Shown here piece by piece: positions 48,297-59,640 of a stretch of DNA of 64,000 nucleotides. The notes below the pieces were generated by a model. It was not told the origin of the DNA. It saw only the letters and a list, made by a program, of their open reading frames with translations, and did no database searches. The stretch comes from Paramyrothecium sp. XJ0827 (taxonomy: Eukaryota > Ascomycota > Sordariomycetes > Hypocreales > Stachybotryaceae), in contig JAJFPB010000001.1 of assembly GCA_020881915.1 (NCBI GenBank), positions 4,774,001-4,838,000 of the forward strand. The letters run 5' to 3'. Position 1 is the first letter of the stretch. Each line of letters opens with the position of its first letter. A program made the translations under genes and the position numbers.

Positions 48297-48685
48297 AGGC
48301 TAGTTTATGCGAAGCTCTCCTGACCTATTCCTAGCATGGATCTACACAGTTCAGGCACGTTTCGAACGGCTTCATCCATATTAACTTCTTATTCATGGCC
48401 TCACGTGACTCGTGGATTGCGACGCCTGCCGATCATCCTCCCAGTTATTTGCAAACTCCCATTCACCACTGGGCTTAAGGAGAAGGGGGGAACTTTATGC
48501 CATTGATTTGTCCGTCTTTTCCGTTCCCACCTCTTTCGCTCTTTGATTCCACCATCTTTTTGCAGCGGTTGTTCTGATTCTTGTACTTTGTCGCCTTTCC
48601 CTTCACTTTCGCTTCTCCCACCTCCCCTGTGGAGTTGGTTCCGGCGCCGCGCCAAAGTGCGTGTCGTCATCCTAGACAACCACCC

Positions 48686-50828
48686 ATGCCCTGGGCCTGG
48701 GGAGTTCGCAAGCTCTGGCCGGTCCGTCACTTGCGTTTCTTCGTCGCTAGCCTCACCGACTATGTTCCCGTGCCTTCCCACGATTGGGATTCGGACGATA
48801 TAGAGTCCACCAAACAGAGGCTTCGGACAGGACCAAGGAGATCACCGAGCCGGGCTTGTTTGATTCTCACCTTTTTCACCTTCCTTTGCGGCCTAGGCAT
48901 TGTATTGTTTTACGGGCTCTGCAGCGTACGTTTTCCCTTTTTTGAAAACTTACTGGTATACTTCCAAGTACACTCTGTTGACTGTTACTAGTGGACGGAT
49001 AACCACGGTCCTGTCTTGGACCTAGGATACGCCACGTACAAAGGCACATATCTGAGCAACAACATCAGTGAGTATCTAGGACTTCGCTATGCGCAGCCTC
49101 CCACCGGTGAATTACGATGGCGAGCTCCAATAGACCCAGAGCCTATCGAGGGCATCACCAAGGCTAAGGAGGTAAGGTTGTTTTCGCCTGGGTCTATCTG
49201 GGTCACAGCTAATCTCCTCTAGTTCAAGCCACTGTGCCTGGGAGAGTGGCAGGCTCCGGACAAATACTTTGACGAGGATTGTCTTTACGCCAATGTCTGG
49301 GGCCCGACCAATGCAACTGCGGACATGAAGCTTCCTGTCATGGTCTTCATCCAAGGCGGAGGTGAGTAGTGCCTGTGTTCAGGACCACAAGACATAAGAA
49401 GCTGACTGCTGCAAGGCTATACCAAATTGTCCAATGGGAATTGGAATGGCTCACAACTCGTTGAGGAATCTGGTCGTGGCATCGTCTTCGTCAACTTCAA
49501 CTACCGTGTTGGTCTCTGGGGCTTTTTGGCTGGCGAGGAAGTCAGACAAAATGGCGACCTCAACGCCGGTCTGCTAGACCAACGCTTTCTGCTGGAATGG
49601 GTGCAAAAGCACATTTCCAAGGTATGCCACCCGTCCAGCGTCTGACCGGCCACCTTGAAAGCTGACGCTCATCTCTTAGTTCGGCGGCGATCCAAACCAC
49701 GTCATCATTCACGGTATCTCTGCCGGTGCCGGCTCCGTTGCTATGCACCTGGCCTCCTACGGGGGTCGCGATGACGGGCTTTATGTCGGTGCGATAGCTG
49801 AATCCGTCTTCTTCCCTGCGCAGCCAACGGTCCCCGAGCTCGAGTACCAACTGAATAGGACCATGGAGGAGGCGGGTTGCTCTCATGAGCTGGACAGGAT
49901 GCAGTGCCTCCGCGGTAAAGGCAAGAAGCAACTGCAGCGCTTGAATCATCCAAGCCCATTCCCTGGGCAGTCAATCAACCCGTATTTCTATTGGACGCCG
50001 TGCATAGACGGCGAGTTCCTCCAAGACTTGCCCTACAAGCTTTTTGAGAGGGAGCAGTTTGTGAAGGTCCCGCTGCTAGCAGGCTCTTGTTCCAATGGTC
50101 AGTTAACTGGCGTTTTGCCGTCCTGATGCTCTGGATTGGCTCTACCGATCTTCAGACCCGATGCTAACGCAATGTATCCTACAGAGGGCTCAATCTTTGC
50201 GCCTCATGATGCCAGTAGTGTGCATGATGTCGTCAATTTCTTTAAGATCAACTACCCAGGGCTTACGGCCGCTGACATTGAGAAACTACTGTTTCTCTAT
50301 CCGCTGGAACCCGCCCTCCCCTTCCACGGACAGTGGCATCCCTCTGCTGCCCGAGCTTACGGCGATAGCACATTCACTTGCCCTACTAACACTGTCCTCA
50401 AGTCCTACGCCTCCGCAATGTCTGTGCCATCTCAGAACTCTGGACTGCCCGGCTCCCCAACTGTCTGGTCGTATCGCTACAACCTCGAGGACCATGAAAT
50501 GACGGCGGCTGGCCTTGGCGTCCCCCACGTCTTCGAAGGCCCCGCCGTCTTCGGTCCAGCGATGCTTCCGCCGGCCATCGTGCCCGTGGGCTATTGGACC
50601 TACAATGCTGGCATTGTGCCTTTGGTAATGCGATACTGGTTGAGCTTCGTTATGACGCTAGACCCGAACACGCACAGCGACGCTGAGGCACCAATCTGGG
50701 AGCCTTTGGGGCCGACCCAGAGTCGCCTCGTCATTCAGCTTGACAATTCGACCATGGAGGTCGTCGATGAGGACGAGAAAGCACGTTGCGACTTCTGGAA
50801 AGATATCGCAGCTGACAGCGAACAGTAG
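48686..50828 (+). CDS. membrane-anchored type B carboxylesterase
   Basis: There are six exons, 48686-48925, 48992-49171, 49223-49361, 49416-49621, 49680-50097 and 50185-50828 (608 residues). Residues 1-57 are hydrophilic, then one membrane segment (about 58-78, CLILTFFTFLCGLGIVLFYG) acts as a signal anchor, placing the alpha/beta-hydrolase domain in the lumen or outside. Family marks are YLGLRYAQPPTGELRW, EDCLYANVW, the oxyanion segment VFIQGGGY (Gln where HGGG is usual), the nucleophile elbow GISAGAGS (Ser269), NEGSIF (Glu395, codon split by intron 5) and GVPHVFEGP (His509). The catalytic triad is therefore complete. Type B esterases hydrolyse carboxylic esters; the natural substrate is unknown. 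The last exon runs to a TAG at 50826. Confidence 0.88.
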
Positions 50829-51253
50829 GGATGGGCCTTCTTACAAAAGAGAAGCCCGGGCATTGAGAACTTGGTCATTTGGATACCCATTACTTTTCAT
50901 AGCACATACCTTAAATATGGCGTTTTAGGGCCTCATAACTGAACATATACTTGAAGCTGCAATTTGCATTGCTTCTTAACTTGAAGTCACGTCGTCGATT
51001 AGAGCATCTCATTGTCCCCTGTATCTATAAATCGCAACGGGCTTCGTCGCCTTCACAGTATGGCTGTACGTGCCGTTCTGGTAATGAAAGTGAATAACAC
51101 AATGTAAATCATATTATGAACAGGCTAGAGAAGGCAGCCATGCAGTGATTGCATTACAGGGACAAAAATTCAATAACACACTGCCATAGTCCTGACTGGC
51201 TTGAACCATCCAATGCGCAACCGCCCCCAAGCTGTTGGCAACGTCAAATAGAA
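50829..51253. other. convergent intergenic, 3' untranslated regions
   Basis: This is a short A+T-richer gap between the carboxylesterase and the next minus-strand gene. Nothing else is visible. Confidence 0.5.
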
Positions 51254-54242
51254 TCAGAATTGATGACGCGACTGGCGATCCAACGTTCTTCTCACGCAGG
51301 TCCGCACAGCCCTTCTGGCACCATTAGCCCACCTTTTTACGCGTCCACCTTTTGTGTCTGGGCTCGCTAGCTCCACGCGGCTCCGAGTTCCTATCCCCTG
51401 GTTTTGCAGTGAGCTCAGACCAGCAAAGTGTAGAGGAGTCGGGATGCGCCTCGTTTTCATGGACCTTGTTGGGCCTTCCAAGATTGCAGTGTGTTGAGAT
51501 CCCGGAAGTCTTAGCCGAAGCATTGATATCTTTTGCCGGAGCCTCCTCGGCGTTGGTTTAGTAGCATTCAACTTTGAGCTAGAAGCCTGTTTTAGAATCA
51601 AATCGCTTGTCGAAATCTGGGAGAGCTGTAAGTTTTCCTTGTGGTCTGAGGGCGGGAGTTGGTCTGATTTAAGCTGGCTCGCCACTTCCACAGGATCCTC
51701 GAATATGATGAGCTCTTCATGCGGAACACTTTTGCCACGCTGCCCGATTTGTGGTGGAAGGCTAACCACAGCCAAGTTGTGGGTTGAAGTATCGCCATGC
51801 CAAACACTGTCTTCCAATCCTGCCATTTGGCCATCCACTTGAGCATCGCAGTCCATCAGACCCGAGTATTGCGATCTCATCCTACTTTGACGAGCTCCTG
51901 CTCTTTTGATCTGGCTGCGTGACACCTTGAGTTTGAGCTTAGGAATCTTCACATCGATAACTTCTTCATCCATGTGTTCCGACGGGCCAACTGGCGAGCT
52001 CTGTAATAAGCCCCTAGACTCGTTGATTCCAGAACAGACGGACATCTTTGTGCGGAGTTTCAGCCTGGGAGAGCGGCTCGGGAACTCTATTGGAGCCATA
52101 TCTGAAACTTCCGACAGTTGCTCTAGGGGCGCTGGTCGATCTTGTTCATCATCGTGATATTGGGAGGAGCCGTTAGGCAAGGGTGGAAGCGGCTTTATAA
52201 GCTGTGAGTCGCTGTGAATTCCTCGAAGCTGTTGAACAGGGCCATGTGGCTCTGTAGAGTACACATCGACTCTGTTCACCCTGACCTCAATACCTTGGTG
52301 GTAACCCCCTGTGATGGCATGAGATTTACTGATTCGCATAACTGCGTTGTTTCTGCGGTGTTTCCTTTCGTATTCTTGACTCATTGATCCAGGACTGGAC
52401 TCTGCGGGGCTAGAGTGAGTTGGATGCGACCTCGACTCAATGTCCGCGGCGCAGTGAACACAGGTCTGATTGACGTGTTCCATGCTTGTTGCTCTTTTTT
52501 CATGCTCCTTCGGTCTCATCGACTGCAATCGTTCTAGATCTGATGGAGTTTGTGATGAGGTCGGATTCATGAAAGAAGTTGACGTGTGGACTGGTAAGTC
52601 GGCTGCCATGTCGTGAAGCCCAACATCCTTGGTTAGCATGCTTGGCTTGCACACTGACAGTTGCTTGGGCTCATAATGCTCTAACAGTGGATCGAAGAGT
52701 GTGGACGAACCATCGGTGGGATCTTCAACCTGTACCTCAAGAGACTGAGCTGAGTCTCTAAACCCGTAGTCACGAGGAGATTGCGAGGGTACCACTTCAC
52801 ATGTGCTCTCCGTGCTTCTGTTGCTGTGGCTAAGCTTCAAATGGTTGCGTTCTGAAAGGTTACCGGCAGAGAGGCTTTTGGAGACATTATAGGTGGCCTC
52901 AGGGTTTTCGGGTGACGTCGAAACATCTGCTTCTGATAAGCAATTGTCCATAATTGACTGGAACGTAAGAGAATCTTACCTCTATTATCTCCAGTGCTCC
53001 GTGGAACGTATGAGCACAATGATGCAGTGTTGGTGTCCACATGAAGCTGGCAATCATCTCTCAAAATCATGGATTGGCTCATGCCTTCAGCCCTCCGCGG
53101 CACAGGGCACAGAGTATCTACAGGTGCTACGCCTTGCGATGTTTCTTTCTCAAACGCTTCGCTGTAGTCGTAGTAGAAAGAACCTGGAGAACGTAAACTC
53201 GGCGAAGGAGCCTGCACTTCTTCGTCCGGCCGCCGATACAGTTCAACAATGGATGTCAAGCTCGTCGACCTAATGCTGTGATCGGAAGAGTCGAGTTGAC
53301 GTCGCCGGGCTGTTCGAGGCGTCCAACGAGCAGAGGGAGATGGACTTTGTGCGCGTGATAGCCCCCGACCACAACGAGGAAAATTTGGTGAGGTCCTCGA
53401 GGGCAAAGAATATGTTGACCTGTTATTTTCGTATTGAAGAGATAGTGGCGGGTGACGACGTATCCCTTGATCATTGAGAGCCTTTGGGTATCCGCACAGG
53501 GTTCTCTGCATAGCATGAGTGGACAGGCATCCCTAGAAGAGCTTGATTTGGAACTTACATGATAGGCTCGATCAAGCCCAACCCTACCGTACTCAACAGC
53601 TCCGCTCTCTGTGAGAGCTGGAGAAGCAGGTCGCACATTTGGGCGCTTTAGACGGGTTGGGTAAGGAAAAGGAGATCGGGGCCTTTGTAAGCCATTGACG
53701 CTTGGTTGACTCTGCAGCGTATGAAATGACATTCGTGGAGGAACTTGCCTGGAGCCACAGGTTGTCAAAGAGTAAGATCGACCATCTTCATTGTATGGCG
53801 TTGGAGATGACGATCTGTAGTCTGATGCTCGAGCTTCGGAACCATACAGAGAGATTATTTCAGAGGTGGTGTCTCGGTAAGAAGGAAGCCATTTCCGGTC
53901 GTCGTGAGGATCACCGTTGCCGTAAGCACGAGACGTGGACCTCGTAAGTGGAACTGTATCACCTGGATAGAGCCGGGTGCGAGACACACGTTGGTGGTTC
54001 GCCGGCGACGCATACGGATTAATTGAAAAGAAGCCGATATCCCCGGTTTCGGTAGTCGTTTTGAGCATGCTCTCAAGGGGACCTGGAGATTGCAAGAAAG
54101 CCACATTGCCACTGAGGCTACGCAAGGGCTGTCTCTGCGACGGTTGATGTGGATAGGTGCGAGCCATTCGTTCGTGGCCATTGTCACTGTTACGAAGCGA
54201 GTTTTGGCTGCATGATCTCGGACCAAGATGACAAGACTCCAT
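51254..54242 (-). CDS. large disordered protein of unknown function
   Basis: There are three exons on the minus strand, 54242-53559, 53505-52980 and 52932-51254 (962 residues). Intron 1 (53 nt) lies between codons. Intron 2 (47 nt, GTAAGA...TTATCAG) splits a Glu codon G/AA. A nearer CAG would leave an intron of only 22 nt in the wrong frame and is rejected. The product is rich in Ser, Pro, Arg and Thr throughout and has no signal peptide or membrane segment. Short ordered-looking islands include VIDVKIPKLKLKVSRSQIKR (near residue 740) and RLRQKISMLRLRLPG. The C-terminus is basic (GRVKRWANGARRAVRTCVRR). No domain is recognised. An upstream exon before 54242 cannot be excluded, although this ATG has a fair context. 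Confidence 0.7.
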
Positions 54243-55453
54243 GGGTAAACGTCAGGCTCGATTGAAATCTCCTGCTGCTGCAATATCGATAGAAGAAACG
54301 ATAATCTGGTGTAGGAACCCAAAAAGAGTCAAGAGGTGTGGACAAGAATTTCGATCCAGATCCAAATGACAAGGAATTGGATGGGATGTTTGGATGGCTC
54401 ACTTGGCTGGCAATGTTCACGTCTAGATCTTAAGCACATCTTGGAGGTAGTGGACTTTTCAAGGCCGGTTAATGATGGAGGAAACATCGCTGGACATGAC
54501 TTCCCACAAATTACTGTGTTTTTGTCGGTGCATGTTAGCGACCTTACCTGCACTTCTGGAAGGTAGGCCTCTGCCACCCAGGCAGGCATGACCCAAGCCA
54601 TGTGGTGTAAGTTTTCTTGTTGCATTCACATCAAGAAGCTCCTAAAAAAACGAGAGAGCTTGATATCGCTGGGTTGCCGGGACCTCTGTAACTCCAGAGA
54701 CGTACACCAGTTCCTTGTCTGCTTCTTAGCGTCTGCACAGAGGCTGCATTGTGAATAATGAGCCGCGTGATTCACTGCCTGCAGAGTGATATTTAGAAGC
54801 AATGGTAGTATTACCACCGGGGCTCATTGGATCCTTTGACAGCATCTCATAACGAAGCAAACAACGGTTCATGTAACGTAAAGGGCATGTTCTCCAAAGA
54901 AATTGGCCGGTGGAGTGACAGGTGCTGAAGCGAGGCTAGGCGAGCATAGAGTTAGACGAGTTGTAGACCTCATATAAAATGACGGAAGGAAATCTGGAAG
55001 AAAAAGTTGCCTCAGCTTCGGGAAGTTGACCTCTACTTCCACGGTTGCTGTCGACAGCCAGCGGCGGGTTGGTGGCTTCATTTGCCGCTGTTTCATCTAT
55101 GCACGCTCCCGTTATCTGCATTTCTGATAGAAAAGAGATATTGTCCCAGAGTAATGGAGAAAGTTTGGAAGTAATCCATTCGCTCCATAATCCAAAGAGT
55201 CCCACGTACTCGAGAAGCCAACGCAAAGTTCATGTTTGATTCGGATCCCCTATGGAGATGGTCATGAGCAAGTGTAGGGTAGGTGGGAGCTTCCACACAA
55301 CCCAAAACACCCCACCGCGGGGCAGTTGATACGGTAAAGGCATCTACCCTCCTCACGTTGACAAGCACAAGGCATAAATCTCATTAAGAGGTATTGGCTC
55401 GTCCTGGTATTCATTCAGACCAGACTTAAGGGCAATAAGAGACAATCAAGCCT
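54243..55453. promoter_or_regulatory. divergent promoter region
   Basis: This 1.2 kb gap lies between the divergent disordered-protein gene and the DcpS gene. Minus-strand frames at 54190-54625 might include an extra 5' exon of the former, but no splice pair convinced me. No clear TATA box stands before the DcpS ATG. Confidence 0.35.
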
Positions 55454-56533
55454 ATGGCAGACGTCAAGAAGAAGGCCGAGGCACTCGTGCCCAGGTTTCA
55501 ATTAAGTCGTATCTTGAATCAAGGTCGGTCCGCGCAACATGAATTCGTCACGACGCAGAGTTACCCTCAACATTTGGCGATAGGCTAACGAGCATGCATG
55601 GCCTCGCGCAGAATAGACCAAGCTGGCCGCCGCACCGCTGTCTACGGCACCATCGATGAGCAGCCCGCCCTACTCATCTTAGAGCGGGCGCCATTCCCCT
55701 CCTCTGAAGCCCACGTCGGCCGTCTACCGGCATCGCTGGCCCGCTTACAGAACCTCGGTGCCAATGATATCTACCACTGGTACATGGCGCGCAGCGGAGC
55801 AGTGGACGGCGACGAGGAGGCGGACGGCAACGGTAGCTTTGTGGCCGACTTGAAGATCAATCTCATCTATCCGTGCACAGAGACGCACATCAAGAAGTAC
55901 AGCAAGCAGGGTGTGAGACTCGTTACAGAAACTCCAGAGATATACCACGATAAAGTACGGCCGTACATGCTGAGAAAGCGAGAGGAGGGTCGCCTCAACT
56001 GGGTCTTTAACATCATTGAGGGTAAGAAAGAAGTGGAAGATGTTATCTATAGGACGAAACTCGGCGAATCTGGCGATGAGGGTTTCCTTCTTTTGCCGGA
56101 TCTCAATTGGGACCGCAAGACGCTCGATGCCCTCCATCTACTGGCCATTGTGGAGCGGCGGGACATCTGGTCCTTAAGAGACCTGAAAAAGAAACACATT
56201 CCGTGGCTGGAGCACATGAAGCAAAAGCTCATTGATGCGACCGTCCAGACATATTCTTCCTTCGACCGCGACCAGTTGAAGCTCTATGTCCACTACCAAC
56301 CGACATACTACCATTTTCATATCCACATTGTGCATGTTGCACTCGAGGCGGGAGCGACGCAGGCGACAGGGAAGGCCGTTGGTCTAGAAAGCATCATCGA
56401 GACGCTGCGGGTGATGTCGGGTGACGACGAGGCTGGTATGGATGCGCTGTCGATGAGTTACACGCTGGGTGAAGCGAGCGAGCTCTGGATAGATATTTTC
56501 GAGCCGATCAAGTCCGGCGGAGCTTCTCGATAG
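55454..56533 (+). CDS. DCS1: scavenger mRNA decapping enzyme DcpS (Dcs1)
   Basis: There are two exons, 55454-55523 and 55617-56533 (328 residues). The acceptor is AATAG at 55616 rather than the CAG five nt earlier, because only this keeps frame and gives the family sequence FQLSRILNQDQAGRR, with the Asp codon split. The N-terminal domain contains YGTIDEQPALLILERAPF. The HIT motif HFHIHIV is at residues 256-262, with the middle His258 as the expected nucleophile, preceded by LKLYVHYQPTYY. The length fits human DcpS (337) and yeast Dcs1 (350). The enzyme hydrolyses the cap dinucleotide left after 3'-5' mRNA decay, releasing m7GMP. Its coding end overlaps that of the convergent gene by 26 nt. 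Confidence 0.93.
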
Positions 56534-57445
56534 CAACGACGAGGTCGTTGACTCCTGGGCCGTTGGGGCAGTCTTTCCATTCCCCGCCATCGCGGATGCA
56601 GTAGACTTCATTGTCTAGGCGGATCGTGCAGCTAATCGTAACGTCGGCCTAGAAGCGTGTCAGGCATGTTTTCGTCGATGAAGGAATAGATCTGATAGCA
56701 ATTTAGAGGCTAGGGAGTTGGAATGCTTACATCTGCCGATCGTTTCACGCTTGTACGGAGCAGGTCCAGGCCATGAGCGCCGTCGTCGCGGGTGGCGCAC
56801 TCGTTCAGTGCCTGAAAATCAATTGCGTGCTCCAAGGCACAATCCTCGACAAGAGTGCGTTCGGGGATGTGGCTGTAATCCTTGGTCAAGCACATGATGA
56901 AGCCAAGGTTGGTCTTTGGGTCGGGATATAGTTCGCGGGCGCAGAGCTCGAGGATGTTGCCCAGACATTCGGTAGGGCCGTGCTTGCATTCAACGCCATC
57001 GTTGACGGTCGGCCTGTAGATCCAAAGTCAGCGCAAGCGCCGGGAACAGGAGAGGAAGCAGAGCATACTTTCCGATGTAGGAGAGTTTGAAATCGACCTT
57101 GTCGTGAACTTTTTGCATAACGGGGAGAATCAGTTCGCGCAAGGCATCCTGTGCATCACAGAGTATCAGTTCACCATCCTGACCGAGCGTATTTCCTTTC
57201 GTTCCCCAATTAGAGACACATACCCGAGTATCGGGGCACTTGCTGATGATGTGCGCCTCGAGAGGAACAAGCCGACGTTGAGAGCTGGTCATGCCGCCAT
57301 GGCTGGAGGGGCTGAAAGGCAGACTACCCGTGCGTATGCACTGCCATAGGGAGAAGACAACGGCAAAGAGGAGGAGGACGATGAAGGCAGGGCGGGAGTT
57401 GCGACGGAACACCATGTTGGGCTGCTGAGGTGATTTCTCGTCCAT
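56508..57445 (-). CDS. GILT-like thiol reductase family protein lacking second active-site Cys
   Basis: There are four exons on the minus strand, 57445-57224, 57148-57069, 57013-56731 and 56648-56508 (241 residues). A signal anchor at about residues 20-37 (AFIVLLLFAVVFSLWQCI) would place the domain in the lumen. Family marks are LEAHIISKCPDTRDALREL, where a GILT CXXC site is expected but the residues are CPDT (Cys70, Thr73), and the GILT signature CKHGPTECLGNILELC, an exact fit to CxHGxxECxxNxxxxC. Further conserved parts are HAIDFQALNECATRDDGA and ISCTIRLDNEVYCIRDGG. GILT enzymes reduce disulfides in lysosomes. With one active-site Cys the canonical reaction would be altered, so this may be a monothiol enzyme or binding protein (inference). 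It is divergent from the hexokinase gene. Confidence 0.85.
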
Positions 57446-59640
57446 GATCGGAAGACGAAGGTTGACGGATGGCAGCGCTCGATTAGTTTCGGATGGAGGT
57501 GGAGGCGAGGGAGCTGTTTAGGTGTGCTAATCTACGGATGAAAGGTGCGTGCTCTTGGCGGACAGGGTCCCCTGACGGAGGTAGATTGGTTTAGTTGCAT
57601 CAGACAAATTGAGACGTCATGTGCACGAGGGATGGCTCGAAAGGTGGTTTCACCTTGGCCCAATGCCTCAGCAGTGTCGAGACACTTGCTAAGCCAGTAC
57701 TTACTTGTCCATGTTCGCAAATTCAAGTGGAGGGCAGAGGCACGGCGTTCCAAGCTCAAATTAAGAGGATCGACAAGTACAGCCACTGTTGTACCGTACC
57801 TCTACCCCAAAGTCGGAGTAGTGCTCTACTATACTTCGGTCATCAGTTGTCATACCCCCATAATGGGGCAGGCTTCCCGCACGCCATTATGGTGCTAAAA
57901 TCTGCTTTACAATAGCTGCGGTCGACATTTGGCTTTTCCGGCCGCTTCTGGTGGGAGTTGGCTTGGGTACGTAACTCATTCTGAAGCTCAACCTCCTCCG
58001 GTCTAGGCGCTGCAACGATGCTCTGCCATCCTCACATCCATCAGATAGCGACTTCGCAGTATTAAATCCATTCACTTAACAAAATTGGCAGGGTTGGGGA
58101 ACAAACGTACTTTTCGACTGCCTTTATTAGGGCCATAGCTTGTCTCACAAATTGCCTCCATAATCGCCTCATTGCACACTTTGTTAACATACCAGGTCCT
58201 GAACCCCTATGAAGAGCAATGCGTACTGATGGGAGACACTATTTCATGGCTAAGCGAGGCATATCGATCTACTATTCTATCAACCTGGGCCACTACCTTA
58301 AGAAGAGCATGAGAAAATATTCTCGTGGGCTTCTGATGGCTTTGATTTATGCTTGCCTTTGTGTAAGTGTATCGTGATGAACTCGGCTGACGGAAGACTA
58401 TTGCCTGGACTCTCCGGTATAAGACATATTCATGCTCCGGCCGCAGGGTTATGACCACGCCCTTTCGACTCTGTGACTTTCAAGACGATTCGCCTTGTCA
58501 TCCAGGCACATTCTTGAGAAATAACGTGACTAATTTCGACTTTAGCAGCCGGACAGTAGCAAGGCATGCAAGACGGTCCGCAGGAATAGAGGACGAGGGG
58601 GTTTACAGCTTGCATCTGCATCCATGTCATAACATTCACAAAGGTGATCCCTCGCAAGAATCTGCTGAGCTTGAAGCGTCTCGATTCCTTCCCATCGTCC
58701 CATTCGCACAAGGTAATGTACATGTGCAGCACATCATGATTTACCTTGCCTTGCGTATGCACAGCCACCATACCTACCGCAAAGCGCCTCAAGTCTGGAT
58801 ACTGGCCTCTCAAAGAAAGCAACTTAGGTGCCGGAGCAACGTCTGCTCTTGTGCACTGTGTATTAAAATGCCCTCGCAATGCAATTTATCTTCTACGTTA
58901 TAGTGTCGGTTGATGTTGCCGTCGGAAGCCATCTGTGGCGCCTCCGCGATGTCGCGTGGCTGGTTGTTGCGGAAGAGGGCTTATTACGTGATGTGCTACA
59001 CGGGGCAGCCTACAGTAGGAGTGGTACCTGGAGTTGGCTGGACTAAGGTAAACACCGACCCAAGCCTCTCCCTTTCTCCTCACTGTACTGTAGATCTCTT
59101 CATCAGACTGCAGCGTGCTTGTAATCCACACCCTGGACGGCAATGGAGCCGTTGCAAAGCACCGGGATCTGGCCGTATTGGTACCCACACCTTTCCGACC
59201 CGACGCGCGCGATGCAGCGTAACGTAACGTAACCTTCGCCCATCTCGAGTGAAGGAGGCCCCATTCAGAGACAACCCACCCCAAAGCCATCCATCCCATC
59301 AGCATCCACACAGCGTGCGTACCTTGCCTTAGAGTGAGGTGAGCTAAGGTACCTTATGAGGCGGCCCACTCACTAATACCTGCGTTAGTCGAGGGAAAAT
59401 ACCTTGGGTACTTTCCTTGGCCTCACTGTAAAGTGACCTCCCGGTGCACCTCACAATCCCTTGCCCGCCTTGTTGCGCCCGTCACGCCCATCTGATCCCC
59501 TTTACGTTGAAGTTGAAGTTATTGGGGCTGGTAATGCATCCGTCGACCTCGAAGCCTTTTTCTCTTCTTTCTCCATCAAGCGGCCTCGATCCACAATGCC
59601 AATGCAGCTCTGCTCTGCAACCTCCGGATTCTCTTACTAA
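57446..59640. other. divergent intergenic region
   Basis: This holds promoters of the GILT-like and hexokinase-like genes. Open frames on both strands at 58430-58903 are about 150 codons each and overlap fully; neither has a domain and the minus one lacks an ATG at its start. Clusters of GTAACGTAAC and AAGGTACCTT-type words occur at 59218-59234 and 59319-59430. Confidence 0.4.
59319..59430. repeat. cluster of AAGGTACC/ACCTTG-type words
   Basis: Several short words related to TACCTTG, AAGGTACCTT and GGTACTTTCC are packed into about 110 nt, 210-320 nt before the hexokinase ATG. Similar clusters occur near 7438, 10144, 10376 and 47926. They are not tandem repeats in the strict sense. Confidence 0.4.

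Larger units (their letters stand above)
46273..48685. other. divergent intergenic region
   Basis: Leaders of the divergent secreted protein and carboxylesterase genes lie at the two ends, the latter T/C-rich from about 48480. Between them are a cluster of AAGGTA/TACCTA words at 47926-48064 and two short protein-like frames, 47217-47651 (+) and 48078-48296 (-). No gene is firmly supported. Confidence 0.45.

Noticed and set aside
58430..58903. About 150-codon frames on both strands
   Set aside because: They overlap completely, neither has a known motif, and the minus frame has no ATG near its start.
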